From Talpa occidentalis (taxonomy: Eukaryota; Chordata; Mammalia; Eulipotyphla; Talpidae): 64,000 nucleotides of DNA. Shown here in pieces: positions 21,703 to 32,319 of the stretch (the first letter of the stretch is position 1; every line of letters starts with the position of its first letter). The notes beneath the pieces are model-generated. The model was not told the DNA's origin. It did no database searches and saw only the letters and a list, made by a program, of their open reading frames with translations. The position numbers were made by a program, and so were the translations under genes. The stretch covers positions 34,026,329-34,090,328 of the forward strand of contig NW_023601212.1 of NCBI RefSeq assembly GCF_014898055.3, in the 5' to 3' direction.

Positions 21703-22021
21703 TTTTTTTTAATTTTTTTTTATAGAGGCATGTTTTTTATTTATTTATTTGTTTGCTTGTTTGTTTTGTTTATGCATGCACTGGGTACAGTCAGAAGCGC
21801 GGGAGGGTGAGAGAATTCACCAGAGCCAGAGCGGGGAGCAGAACAGGCAGAAGGACCCAAGTACACTGCTGAGGGGAGCAGCGGGCGGCAGGAGAGGTCT
21901 GTGCGCCATGTGGGACCCTCCTCCGGTGTCCGGGGAGCAGCCGGGGATCAAACCGGGCGCCGCAGAGGCTGCGGGCAGCTTCACAACCCAGCGCTCAACC
22001 GCTGCGCCACTGGGGAGGCCC
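21703..22021 (-). mobile_element. tRNA-derived SINE, type A, extended 3' end
   Basis: TSD AGTAGTAGATTTTA (21689-21702) and the same sequence at 22023-22036. On the minus strand the tail reads (AAAC)n/(AAAT)n, then ACATGCCTCTATA and A-rich sequence. It also carries a GCTGCTCCCCGGACACCGGAGG insert after the B box compared with ordinary type A. High internal G+C and perfect TSDs suggest a young copy. The 92-codon frame 21749-22027 is spurious. Confidence 0.93.
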
Positions 22022-22036
22022 GAGTAGTAGATTTTA

Positions 22037-23290
22037 AAATGCTTTAGAGTCAGTAGGACCTGGAATAAATTGATCTAGTTCAAATTATTGCATTATATTC
22101 TTAAATACAAGAAATTTGTATAAATAGCTAATAGAAGAATTACCAGTTCAGTAGTAGACTGCTATAGTGATTTATCAAATGTATACATGGAATCCCATGT
22201 AACTAACTAAAAGGGAAACTAAAATATTTGTTATTTTCATGTTTTTTGTATATTTTCCTGTGTTTTACATTATAAAATATATAATGGATGCTATAAAAAG
22301 AGACAGTTCAAGAAGACAGATGCTATAAAGAGAAACAGTTCAAGAAGTACTTTCAGTGCTTACAACAGATGCTGAGAGTTATGGCAAAAAATATTCTGAC
22401 TTCAAAATGATAATAAAATCATTAGGAAATGGAGTGAGAAAAGGGTAGTGATATAAACAAACATGAAAACTTCTGAGCCTTGAAATTGACCCCAAATGGT
22501 TGAGGAGTAAAGAGAAACAGACTGAAAAAGATCATGAAGACCAAGTTAGAAAAACGGAATTTTTGTGACTTTGATAATACACAATTTTAGTGAAATTATA
22601 ATAGTTAAAAGTCAGATTAGACTGGGAATCAAGGAAGGATATTGGAGAAAATGAGTTTACATGAAGGAGAGTAGAGTGGTGAATGAGAAAGGAATCATCA
22701 AAGTTTTTTTTTTTTTTTTTTTAATGGGAGTCATAAAAGCAGATCTGTAAGTTAAATACAATAGGACTGAAAAAATGCAGAAGGTTAAAAGGAGAATTTC
22801 TGGGGCAATGTTCATGAATAGGAGGGGAATCAGTGTGATCTACTGTACAAATAAGAGAGCTTGACATTTTCTTACGTTATTGGGAGAGAATTCATAGTAA
22901 GAAAAGAGAAGGCAAAGTGAGCACAGAAAGAGGAAGTTGATATAATCAAGGAATTTTGCAAATTTTTAAAATAATTTTCTTGATTCTCCTCTAAGAAGAT
23001 ATTATTTGTCATATCTCATGAGTACTGTTAGTATGACTTCCAATATCTTGATGATGTATTCTGTCATATTTATGTGCTTTTATATGTGCATTTGTATTTT
23101 CCACATTAATAAGGAAGTACCTTGAAAATTTTCCCATTTTATTTCCTGTTTTTTAGTTAATAGGATTACAGAATTTAAAACATAGAATGTGATTTTTAAA
23201 TTTACATTAAATGTGTGATTCCAAAACAGAATATCAGTAAGTATTATTTATGTCCTCATAAATCTCTGATATATAATAAATGGAGAGCCT
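22037..23290. other. Unrecognised sequence with poly(T)
   Basis: No coding or known repeat pattern seen. 22705-22722 is a poly(T) run. GACAGATGCTATAAAGAGAAACAGTTCAAGAAG at about 22315-22350 partly repeats the preceding 35 bases (local tandem duplication at 22287-22350). Confidence 0.35.
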
Positions 23291-24123
23291 GTTGTTGGGA
23301 GAGGTCAGACACTGATCTCCAGAAGACCATTACTTAAGGAAGATGGCAGGAGATAAAATGACTGCTCAGCTAGCTGGCCTAAAATAGTACTGAATCTAAG
23401 GGGCTAAAATAATCAAATTCCAAAATCTGTGACTTTGTTTCTAGAGAAGATAGAATAGTTGTGACTGATTTTACCTTTCCATTTGAAAATAAGGTAAATG
23501 AACTGAAGAAGCTATGTGAAACAATGAATTTCAAGACATTGGAGCTCCACAAAGAAAAGACAATTATCCCTGAGAAAAGTGAAACATATGAGATATGTCC
23601 CAAGAAAATGTCTAGGTGTGATTGCAGGTGGGTAGTAAGGAGGGGGGTGTAGTTGAGAAGGAGGAACCAGTGGGACCTGGATAGGCTGCAAGCATTGAGA
23701 CAAAGCCGTTCATCTGAAGAAGCCACAGTGACCAGCTCACAGGACGTTCGACTGGATGTGAAAACAACACAGAGCGGTGGCCAGAAATAGACTCAGGGTC
23801 ATCCTAATGCTGAAGTGGAAGTTACTATGGGCTGCTGAACAACTTGCCTACAATAATGGTTGCGGTTATGATGACCCCCTTCTGGTGTTCTGAAAAGTTC
23901 CTGATAAACTCAAACTGGCAAAAACTACCTCATATCCCATGCTGCCAGCTGTCACTCAAGCATAGAAAGTCTCCACATACCAACTATAAATCCTTGCCAT
24001 TTCTGCTATTCAGGGCTCAGTCTTTTGGGAGTTAACCCACTGAGTCTGCCAGTGTGACAAATAAATCTCCCTTTCTCCACTTCTCTGAGTGCCTTTTGGT
24101 TTCTCTGAAAAATTGCTGTAACA
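23291..24123 (+). mobile_element. LTR-like element, family unknown
   Basis: Starts TGTTGTTGGG and ends CTGTAACA. Near its end it has GGCTCAGTCTTTTGGGAG, CCACTGAGTCTGCCAGTGTG, then ACAAATAAATCTCCC (a polyadenylation signal) and a T/G-rich 3' part, the layout of a retroviral or MaLR LTR U3-R-U5. No TSD was seen. The frames 23379-23726 and 23461-23652 inside have no homology that I recognise. Confidence 0.45.
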
Positions 24124-24320
24124 ATGCTTCAGCTGAGAACGTGTTAAATACAACCTTGTGAGGAAACTTTCAAAACCAGGGAAAGAACTATGTGATAGGA
24201 TGGCTAGGAAAGGACATTTAAATATTCCTATGGTTAAGAAATGAGGCAAGACTGAGTTTGCTGAACAGAGACAGGAGATATATTTTGAAAGATGTAAGTA
24301 AAACTTGTATAGATTAAAAA

Positions 24321-24588
24321 CTAGGGTATCCCTCATGGCACAAGGGGTAAAGTGTTGGCACTATGAAGCTATAGGCAGCCATTGCAGCAGGAGTTCGATC
24401 CCCAACCAGGGAGCAACCCACATGGCAAAGCATCTCCTGTCTCACCTCCTGCTCCCCTCAACAGTGTATTTTGGTCAATCTGCCTGTTCTGCTCCCCACT
24501 CTGTCTCTGGTGAGTCCTCTCACCCCCTGCAACTCTGGCCTGTACCCCAGTTCTTGTATGCATAAATAAATCTTTTCTTTTTAAAAAA
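24321..24588 (+). mobile_element. tRNA-derived SINE, type B
   Basis: TSD AGATTAAAAA at 24311-24320 and 24589-24598. Head CATGGCACAAGGGGTAAAG, B box GAGTTCGATCCCC, tail CCAGTTCTTGTATGCATAAAT. Confidence 0.92.
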
Positions 24589-25115
24589 GAGATTAAAAAT
24601 GACATTATGATGAAAAATAGACTAGATGTACAGATTGGAAATCGTAGTAAAGGTAGTGTAAAAAATTAATGAACCCAAAGACATAGCAATAGAAAAATGC
24701 AAAAGGAAATACATAGCGGAAAAAGACTGAGGAGAAATGAAAAGAGGATTAGTGAGGAAATGTCGAACAGCCTAATACATATGTATTTGGGGCACTTAAA
24801 GGGGAAAGGGAAGATATAAAGTTATTTAAAGTATTTTAAAGAGGCGGAACATTTTTTAAATTTCAAGAAAATTTGAAATGCACAGGTCCATGAAACATAA
24901 CTAACTCTAACCTCAGGAAACATAAAAAGAAAAACATCAAGACCCATCTTCATAAAATTACTCAAAATCAGTCAGAGAACCTTAAAATCTACTAGAAGAA
25001 AAAAATACATTACAGAGGTAAAAAGGATGATAGATTTCTTATCAGAAACAAAGCAAGCTAGAAGGTAGTAGACACACATTTCTGAGGTAAGGAAAAGTTT
25101 TAAAAAGTCAACTAG

Positions 25116-25950
25116 TTTTTTGGGCATTTGGATTGTTTCCAAAGCTTAGCTATTATAAATTGTGCTGCTATAAACATAGGGGTGCAGGTGCTCTTTGGAA
25201 TTAATGTTTCTGTGTCTTTTGGGTAAATACCTAGAAGTGGAATTGCTGGATCATATGGAAGCTCTATCTTTAGTAGGATGAGGAATCTCCACACAGCTTT
25301 CCATAGTGGTTGGACCAGTTTGCACTCCCACCAGCAGTGCAGGAGAGTTCCTTTCTCTCCATATCCTTGCCAACATTTGTTGTTGCTAGTTTTTTAATAT
25401 GTGCCAGTTTCACTGGTGTGAGATGGTATCTCACTGTAGTTTTGATTTGCATTTCCCTGATTGCAAGTGACGAACATTTTTTTCATATGCCTGGTGGCCA
25501 TTTGTATTTCCTCTTTGGAGAAGTTTCTTTTTAGCTCTTCTGCCCATTTTTTGACTGAATTATTTTCTTTGTTTTTGTTGAGTCTCATCGGCTCATAGAT
25601 GACTGGATCAAGAAGATGTGGTACGTATACACCATGGAATATTACTCAGCATTCAAAAAAGATAAACACATGCAATTTGCAGCAACATGGATGGAGCTGG
25701 AAGGGAACAAGCTCAGCAAAATAAGCCAGAAAGAAAAAGAAAAATATTGGATGGTCTCACTCATAAGAGGAATCTAGAAAACCTAAATAAGGGACCAGGA
25801 AAAAGAGTAACTATAAGAAAGAAAAAAAAACAAAATCAACAAACAACTATGAACCGGAGACACACTTTTTTTGGGGGGGTCGGGGAAAGGAGGGATTGGG
25901 GTCAAAATCAGGGGGTTGCAATTGTGTGGGGAATATAAAAATAAAAAAAA
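25116..25950 (+). mobile_element. L1 insertion with seamless 5' inversion
   Basis: 25116-25594 is minus-strand ORF2 and 25595-25950 is the + strand ORF2 end, 3' UTR and tail. The inverted piece ends in the consensus at ...AAATGCCCAAAA, and the direct piece starts at ATAGATGACTGG, the very next bases of intact copies such as 51224-51250. TSD AGTCAACTAG (25106-25115) and ATTCAACTAG (25952-25961). Confidence 0.9.
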
Positions 25951-26002
25951 AATTCAACTAGAATTTTATACTCAATAAAAATCTCTTTTAAAAATACTAT
26001 TG

Positions 26003-26269
26003 GGCCCCCCCTGGTGGCGCAGCGGTTGAGCACTGGGCTGCAAAGCTGCCCGCAGCCTCTGCAGTGCAGGTTCAATCCCCGGCCACCAGCGAGGGTCCCA
26101 CATGGCGCGTAGACCTCTCCTGCCGCCTGCTGCTCCCCTCAGCAGTGTATTTTGTCTGTCTGCCTGTTCTGTTCCCCGCTCTGGCTTTGGTGAACTCTCT
26201 CACCCTCCCACGCTTCTGGCTGTATCCAGTGCTGTATAAATAAATAAATCTTAAAAAAATAAATAAATA
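26003..26269 (+). mobile_element. tRNA-derived SINE, type A
   Basis: TSD AAAATACTATT at 25991-26001 and 26270-26280, perfect. Body GGTGGCGCAGCGGTTGAGCA, B box GGTTCAATCCCC, tail TATAAATAAATAAATCTTAAA. Confidence 0.93.
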
Positions 26270-26439
26270 AAAATACTATTGAAAAGGAACAGGCAAAACC
26301 AAAATGAACTCTAGTACTCAGCAAAAACCTGAGGTTACCTGTGGGAGAGGGTAGTGGTAGGGCAGCCAAAAGGAGAGAGGCCCAATGGATTACATGCTTT
26401 GGTGGAGGACCCGGTGTGTTATTATATTTGAAGAGGTGT

Positions 26440-26470
26440 AGTGTGTGTGTGTGTGTGTGTGTGTGTATAC
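26440..26470. repeat. (GT)n microsatellite
   Basis: About 13 GT units, then TATACGTGCACGCG. Confidence 0.95.
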
Positions 26471-27099
26471 GTGCACGCGTAGTCATATATCATATTGCAA
26501 AGTAATGTTTACATATACAGTATTGCAAACCATATATAATGTTGTAAACCTTAATCATATAGTGCTGCAAACTAATACTATCTCAATTCAAAATAATACA
26601 ACAAATTAATAAAGCTGAAATAAAGATTTTCAAACATAGAAAAGCTAAATAAATTAATCACCAGCAGACTTGCACTATACAAATGCCAAGGGAATTTCTT
26701 AAACAAGAAAAATACAGAATAAAACCTGTATCTAAAAGGAATATAAAAGTACAAAATGGGTAAATGTAAAGAACACCTTTAAATTTGTTAATTTAGATAA
26801 AAATTACAAATTCCTTGAAAGAAACTAAAGTACTGAGGTTCATTTAAGGAAAAACAGATTATGCCAATCACCCAATATCTATTTTGAAAATCAAAGTTGT
26901 ACTCAAAATCCTTCCCAAGGATTCACTTTAAAAGAACTCACATATTTACTGGTCAATTTAATCAAACATTTAATGGAGAAATAACAATTGTACAAAAAGT
27001 CTTCCAGTAAACTGTAAAGAAAAATTTTTCATCCTGAATCTAAAATTCATTTTTTTTAATTAAACCACAGGTTTAAAATTTTTATTATTTTTATTTTTC

Positions 27100-27182
27100 T
27101 CTTCTATGAAGTTTATTTTTTAAAATTAAGCTAATACTGGTTTGCAACACTGTATATTATTCACAAATATAGGATCCCATCT

Positions 27183-27222
<40 letters not shown>

Positions 27223-27290
27223 TACCATACTACCCCCAACACAAAGATACCAATAGGCTACCACCATGATCTATTACAAAGGACTAAAAT
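27100..27290 (-). mobile_element. L1 3' UTR fragment, GTTTGCAACACTGTAT family
   Basis: CTAATACTGGTTTGCAACACTGTATAT...ATAGGATCCCATC...GCTACCATACTACCCCCAACACAAAG parallels the fragment at 37540-37800 and those at 31420 and 48140. They are the same old L1 3' end in one orientation. Confidence 0.6.
27186..27222. repeat. (TA)n microsatellite
   Basis: About 18 perfect AT units, inside the old L1 3' UTR fragment. Confidence 0.97.
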
Positions 27291-27429
27291 AGTCAAAACA
27301 ACTTTGAGAAAGAACAAAGTTGGAAAATTTATACTATTTTACCTCAAGATTTATCAAAAAGCAACATTAATCAACAAAAGAAAGGCATTGTATATCAATA
27401 ATTGATATTTTATGTAGTTGGAAGCTAGC

Positions 27430-27980
27430 ATAGTGTATATTCATATAAAAAATGGTCTTTGACCCATACCTTGTACCAAGTACAGTAACCAGTTGGAAAT
27501 AGACCTTAGTCTTAAATATACCACCAAAACAAAGACACTTCTAGAAGAGAAAATCTCTGTGACCTTGAGTTAGACAAAGAAGTCATCAATTCAACACCAA
27601 AATGACCCATAAAGAAAAAATATAAGCTTGACTGCATCAAAATCAATAATTTCTGCTTTTCAAAAGATATTAAGAAGATGAGAATACTTTGTGTATCTCC
27701 CCAAAGAATATGAAACCATCAACACAATAAAAACCCTGTGTTCTACAATGTTCACAGCAGCACTATTTACAATAGCCAGGACTTGCAAATAGCCTAAATG
27801 TCATCAGTAGATGAGCAGACCAAGAAGATGTGCTATATTCACACCAGTGAATGCTTTCAGCAACAATGAAAGATGAAATGCAGCTGTTTTCATCAAAATG
27901 GAGGGAGTTTGAGAGAATCATGTGTAGTGAAGCAAGTCGTAATGAATACTGGACATTTACATAATAGAGACTTTATAAAA
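27430..27980 (+). mobile_element. Old L1 ORF2 C-terminal fragment
   Basis: AAAATATAAGCTTGACTGCATCAAAATCAATAATTTCTGC and CACAGCAGCACTATTTACAATAGCCAGG, then GACCAAGAAGATGTGCTATATTCACACCAGTGAATGC follow the ORF2 end of old L1s. Confidence 0.7.
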
Positions 27981-27992
27981 GTAGTGACTATT

Positions 27993-28310
27993 GGGCCTCC
28001 CCGGTGGCACAGTGGTTGAGCGCTGGCTTGCGAAGCTGCCCGCGGACTCTGCGGCACCGGTTCGATCCCCGGCTGCTCCCCAGCCACTGGAGGAGGGTCT
28101 CAGATGGTGTGCAGACCTCTCCTGCCGCTCGCTGCTCCCCTCAGCAGTGTACTTCGGTCCTTCTGCCTGTTCTGCTCCCCACTCTGGCTCTGGTGAATTC
28201 TCTCACCCTCCCTCGCTTCTGACTGTACCCAGTGCATGTATAAACAAACAAACAAACAAATAAATAAATAAATAAATAAATAAAACATGCCTCTATTAAA
28301 AAAAAAAAAT
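27993..28310 (+). mobile_element. tRNA-derived SINE, type A, extended 3' end
   Basis: TSD GTAGTGACTAT (27981-27991; 28311-28321). Has the GGCTGCTCCCCAGCCACTGGAGG insert and a tail of (AAAC)n(AAAT)n then ACATGCCTCTATTAAAA. Same subfamily as 21703-22021 and 47003-47310. Confidence 0.93.
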
Positions 28311-28398
28311 GTAGTGACTATCAGTAAATACCAAGGGAGCATTGAGGTTGAAATGAAGTGTAAGTGGTGGAGAGAACAAATAAAAAAAGCCAAATCTA

Positions 28399-28671
28399 GG
28401 GCCTCCCTGGTGGCACAAGAGGTTAAGATGCAACCTATGAAGCTATCCATGGCCACTGCTGCACGAGTTCGATCCCTGGCCAGGGAAAAACACACATGGC
28501 ACAGCAGACCTCTCCTGACTCATCCACTGCTCCCCTCAGCAGTGTATTTTAGTCAATCTGCCTGTTCTGTTCCCCACTCTGTCTCTGGTGAATCCTCTCA
28601 CCCACCGCATCTCTGGCCTGTACCCCAGTTCTTGTATGCAAAAATCAAATCTTTGGGAAAAAAATTAAAAA
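28399..28671 (+). mobile_element. tRNA-derived SINE, type B
   Basis: TSD AGCCAAATCTA (28388-28398) and AAACAAATCTA (about 28673-28683). Typical type B head, B box GAGTTCGATCCC and tail. Confidence 0.88.
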
Positions 28672-28699
28672 AAAACAAATCTATAAGAAAAGATAAAAA

Positions 28700-29145
28700 T
28701 AAAGGAATTGATGAATATATTTGCAAATCATGTATTTGATAAAGTACTGTATCAAAAAATAAAACTATCAAAATACTCAGCAAACAACTCCACAAAAATG
28801 GATAAAGATTTGAACACTTTATAAGACAAATTTCTTAAAATGTCACATACACAACTATTATGTGATACAATAATTCCAGGTATGCATCCAAAAGAAATGA
28901 AAGCTCATTATGTTCAAACGAAGACACATGTATGTTCATGGCAATTTTATTTGTAAAATTCCCTAAAGACTAGATAAAAATGAAAGTCCTTCATGAGATG
29001 AATGGATAAAGAAGTTTGGTGTATTTATACCATGGGCTACTATTCAGCAATAACAAGGAATGAAACATCAATATACAGAGCAAGTACATTGTTTCTCAGT
29101 ACAGTTTTATCACATGAAACAGAAGGACAAGATGATGGGAGCCTA
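28700..29145 (+). mobile_element. Old L1 ORF2 end
   Basis: ACAATAATTCCAGGTATGCATCCAAAAGAAATGAAAGC, ACATGTATGTTCATGGCAATTTTATTTG and CATGGGCTACTATTCAGCAATAACAAGGAATGAA follow the ORF2 C-terminal end of L1M elements. Confidence 0.7.
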
Positions 29146-29555
29146 AGGACAGGAAAGGGGACAAGTAGGTTCACAAAGCCACAAACTAGAGATGGGTAAG
29201 AGAAAGAGAACAGCATCTAGAACAACTGATCACAAAAATGCTGAAGCTAAGGCAAAGGGAAGAAGTTGAAAATGAGCAATGTGGCAAAACAAAAAACAAA
29301 CAAAAAAAAAAAACAGAAAAAAAACAAACCAACCCCTCTTGGAAAATTCCACTAGAAGGATATTAAACCCTACCCCAGTCTCTGGGTAGGGAAGCTCTTG
29401 CCCTACAGTCTGCTCTGTTGGCTTTTGTCCACGCAAGCACCATTTTCTCAATAAATGTTTTGTGTGTGCTACTGAACAGATAATGTGTTCAATTATTTTT
29501 GGGAGAAGTCCTAATTCCTCAGGAGTCTGCAAGCTGAGAGCTGCCATCACAAGAC
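29146..29555. other. Unassigned insert between old L1 parts, possibly an LTR
   Basis: Separates an ORF2 end from its 3' UTR. It contains TTTTCTCAATAAATGTTTTGTGTGTG, an AATAAA followed by a GT-rich stretch as in LTRs, and an A-rich tract at 29290-29330. No TG...CA ends or TSD resolved. Confidence 0.3.
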
Positions 29556-29559
29556 AGGA

Positions 29560-29845
29560 TATATACTTTGTGATTCCATTATATTGAATTCTACATAGTA
29601 TAAACTAATTTACAGTGACAGAAAGCAGATTGATGATTGCTAGGTAATCAAAAAACAGATTATGGCAGGTGGAGGTATTACCAAATGCCATGAGGAACTT
29701 TTTGGTGATGATATATATAGGTTTCTGATGTTTTTTCCCCATGGGGGTATACATGTGTCAAAGTGTCTTATATTGTACACTCTAAATATGCACTGTAGAC
29801 TGCATATCAAGTCTCGATAAGGCTATTAAAATAAATTATAAAATC
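29560..29845 (+). mobile_element. Old L1 3' UTR
   Basis: TACTTTGTGATTCCATTATATTGAATTC, GATGATTGCTAGG, GGAACTTTTTGGTGATGATA and GTATACATGTGTCAAAGTGTC...ATTGTACACTCTAAATATG follow the L1M 3' UTR in order. It is continuous with the ORF2 end before 29145. Confidence 0.7.
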
Positions 29846-30059
29846 CCAACACAACATAGTGTGTGCACACACGAGTACACAGATATACTTAAATCAAAAT
29901 AGAGCAAAAATAGGATGGCCTTAAAACTGTGACCTTAAAACCACACTACATAGTAAAGGAAATTTGAATCAGTAAGATTTTCTTTAAGCTGACTACAATT
30001 TTGCTGAGAAGGGACCATCTAAAACACAGATTAACCTAACCTAATTTGTTGGTCTAGCT

Positions 30060-30275
30060 CAAGATTTGTCAGCTTTTACACTATTGATATTTGTGGCTGA
30101 ATAACTAATTCCTTATTGTAAGAAGAAGTTGTGTGCGCTTTAGGAAGTTTAACATCTTTGGTTTTTATGCACTAAATACCAGTAGTACTGCCCAACTGAG
30201 ACACAGCAAATGTACTCAAATATCCCCAATGGGGACAAAATTGCTTCCATTTTGAAAACTACGGTTCTAGCTCTA
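30060..30275 (-). mobile_element. MER5A-like hAT element
   Basis: CACTATTGATATTTGTGGCTGAATAACTAATTCCTTATTGT, ATACCAGTAGTACTGCCC and AATATCCCCAATGGGGACAAAATTGC...GAAAACTACGG follow the reverse complement of MER5A from end to end. Confidence 0.75.
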
Positions 30276-30995
30276 GTCCACTGCATGATGATGGAAACCT
30301 GGTGGCTGTTCAATACATGCTTTGTTTTTCTTCTTTGAATGAAGAAAAAGATATCATTTGTTCAAAAACATTGGGCAAAAGACAAGAATATGCAATGTAG
30401 TTCATTCCAGAACATGCATTTTGCTTAATACCATCCTGTCCGATGGCAACGGGAACCCAGGGCAGGTGATATTTTAAACACTTTTACGCATAATCTTTTA
30501 TTTGGGAAAAGATCAACTTCCCTGTTACCTGGAGTCTGTTGCCTTTTCTATCAAAAGGAGAGTATGAATGAAGTGACAGTCTTTTTTTTTTTTCTCTTTG
30601 CTAGACTCACAGTTCTTCTTTGATTAAGAGCTTACTGAGTTTATCCAGTTTTTCAGCTGAGAAGTAAAATCAGCTCTCAGTGTCCTCAGTATGGAGCTGA
30701 TAATATAAGACCAAGTTCACATTAACTTCCTTGACTTTTCTGCTCTCAATTATTCTAGCTCCCCTGAGTAAGGCACTTGAAAAGAATCCCCAGTTCCTTA
30801 GCCTGTGGCTTAACTTCTCCCAAGAGACAGCAGAGGAAGGACACAGATGTGGTTTGGGCCAAAAAAGGGCCAGTTTAAATTAGTGAGTAGGCAGAGAAGA
30901 TGGAGAACTACCTGAAATTATATTGGGTCCTGGGAAAGTTCATTTGCTTGAAAATGTGACTTTTTTTCTTCCTCAATCCAGTTATAATATCATTC
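30276..30995. other. Unrecognised sequence
   Basis: No repeat or coding pattern recognised; a short poly(T) at 30583-30593. Confidence 0.35.
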
Positions 30996-30999
30996 AACT

Positions 31000-31330
31000 C
31001 TATGGATTGACGCATTCTGTGAGCCAGGCACTGAGCTGGGCTTTGGATTACTGACATACACAGGAAAATGCAGTCTCTGCTACTAGGCCAGTCACAGACC
31101 TCCCTGAAAATCCAAGATCTATCTCAGTGCCACATATGAAGAAATGTGGGGTGGCAAGGGAGTGTGTGTATGGAAATTCTACCTTCAGGCACCTGGGGAA
31201 ACTATCCTGAGAAAGTGAAGTTTAAGCTGAAACATGATGGTAGATTAGGTTAAGCGATTTTGGGTGAAATTGGCACATGCACAGGCTTTGATGTGATAAA
31301 AAGTGAAGGCTTTTTTAAGAAGGAATTGGA
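31000..31330 (-). mobile_element. L2 LINE 3' region
   Basis: TCTGTGAGCCAGGCACTGAGCTGGGCTTTGGATTACTGACATACAC, CCTGAGAAAGTGAAGTTTAAGCTGAAAC and GGCACATGCACAGGCTTTG follow the reverse complement of L2 (gtgccaggcactgtgctaggc ... gacatttgagctgag ... cagcatgtgcaaagg). Confidence 0.6.
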
Positions 31331-31419
31331 GAGGGCATCCATGACTAGATATTGAAGAGATTTCTTAGCTCTGGTAAGGATTTTTTCCTCCAAGTCTTAA
31401 TTTTTATGTAATCTTTTCT

Positions 31420-32140
31420 TTTATTGAGGTTACATGGCTTTACGACACTGTGTATGATTTGGGGTATAGGTTCACATCTTAACCTTTATGCTAAAGCTTC
31501 TGAAGAGTTGTTGCTATTTCTAAAACAAATTTATTAAATCATACTTTACATTTAGTAGATTAATTTTCAGTTTACATAATTTGGTGAGTTTTCTCCTATG
31601 TATATATACATTCAACAATCACTATAATTAGGACAATGAGTATTTTTTATCAACTGCACAAATGTTCTCATATTTCCTTGTAATTCTTTCCTTCTACACC
31701 AACTTGTCTCTTCCTACCCCCAATCAATCATTGAACTTTTTGTCACTGTAGATTAGTACAAAATTTAATTATGTTTGTGTGTATGTGTGTATATAGGTAT
31801 ATATACATTCCATATATATTTGGAATAACAAGTGTGTGCTATAATTTTTCCAATTTATTTTTGATGCACTTATCTTTTATGCATTAATTTCCATTCCTTT
31901 TGCAACTAGATTGTATTCCATATGATTAGGGAACAGTTTATCCATTAACCTTTTGACAAACATTTGCTTTGTTTTCAGTTTTGGGTTATTATATTTAGCT
32001 TTATTTGACTGTATTTAAAGGTGCAATGAATATTTGTGGTTAAGTATTAATATGAATATATACTTTCCTTTTTCTTAAATTCCTTGGACTGGTGTCTTTT
32101 CTCCAATAGTTAGAAATACCCCATGCCACAATTGGGCAAT
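31420..32140 (-). mobile_element. Old L1 3' end and ORF2 end
   Basis: TTTATTGAGGTTACATGGCTTTACGACACTGTGTATGATTTGGGGTATAGG (3' UTR), then TAATTTGGTGAGTTTTC...CACTATAATTAGGAC (an older 3' UTR) and TTGTATTCCATATGATTAGGGAACAGTTTATCCATTAACC (ORF2 end) run in minus-strand L1 order. Two L1 families may be juxtaposed. Confidence 0.6.
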
Positions 32141-32319
32141 TTGTTTTGTCTCTCAGATATCACTCTCTTTTGTTGCTTGATATCCAATATTTAGAAAGCT
32201 GTTGTTTTAACATTTTTAGTTGTTCCAAGAGTAAGGTAAATCTGTTCTCTGCTATTCCCTCCCAGGAAGAAGTGTAAAGAGTCTCAGGAAAGAGGGTTTA
32301 TGATAAAATACACATTTAA

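Larger units (their letters stand above)
24630..26860 (+). mobile_element. Old L1 ORF1-region remnant, split twice
   Basis: TTCTTATCAGAAACAAAGCAAGCTAGAAGG, then (after the insertions) AGAATTTTATACTCAATAAAAATCTC and AATCACCAGCAGACTTGCACTATAC follow old L1M/HAL1 ORF1 3' sequence (ctcatcagaaacaatggaggccagaagg ... agaattctatatccagcaaaaatatc ... tcaccagcagacctgcactac). The 5'-inverted L1 at 25116-25950 and the SINE at 26003-26269 interrupt it. Confidence 0.65.

Noticed and set aside
23458..23655. Overlapping plus and minus frames suggesting a small gene
   Set aside because: Inside an LTR-like block; neither frame has a recognisable motif and they contradict each other.
27991..28263. Frames of 60-100 codons with MGLPGGT...VERW or Cys/Pro-rich readings, at many positions on both strands
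   Set aside because: They lie wholly inside SINE copies and recur wherever the SINE occurs in that frame; there is no independent coding signal.
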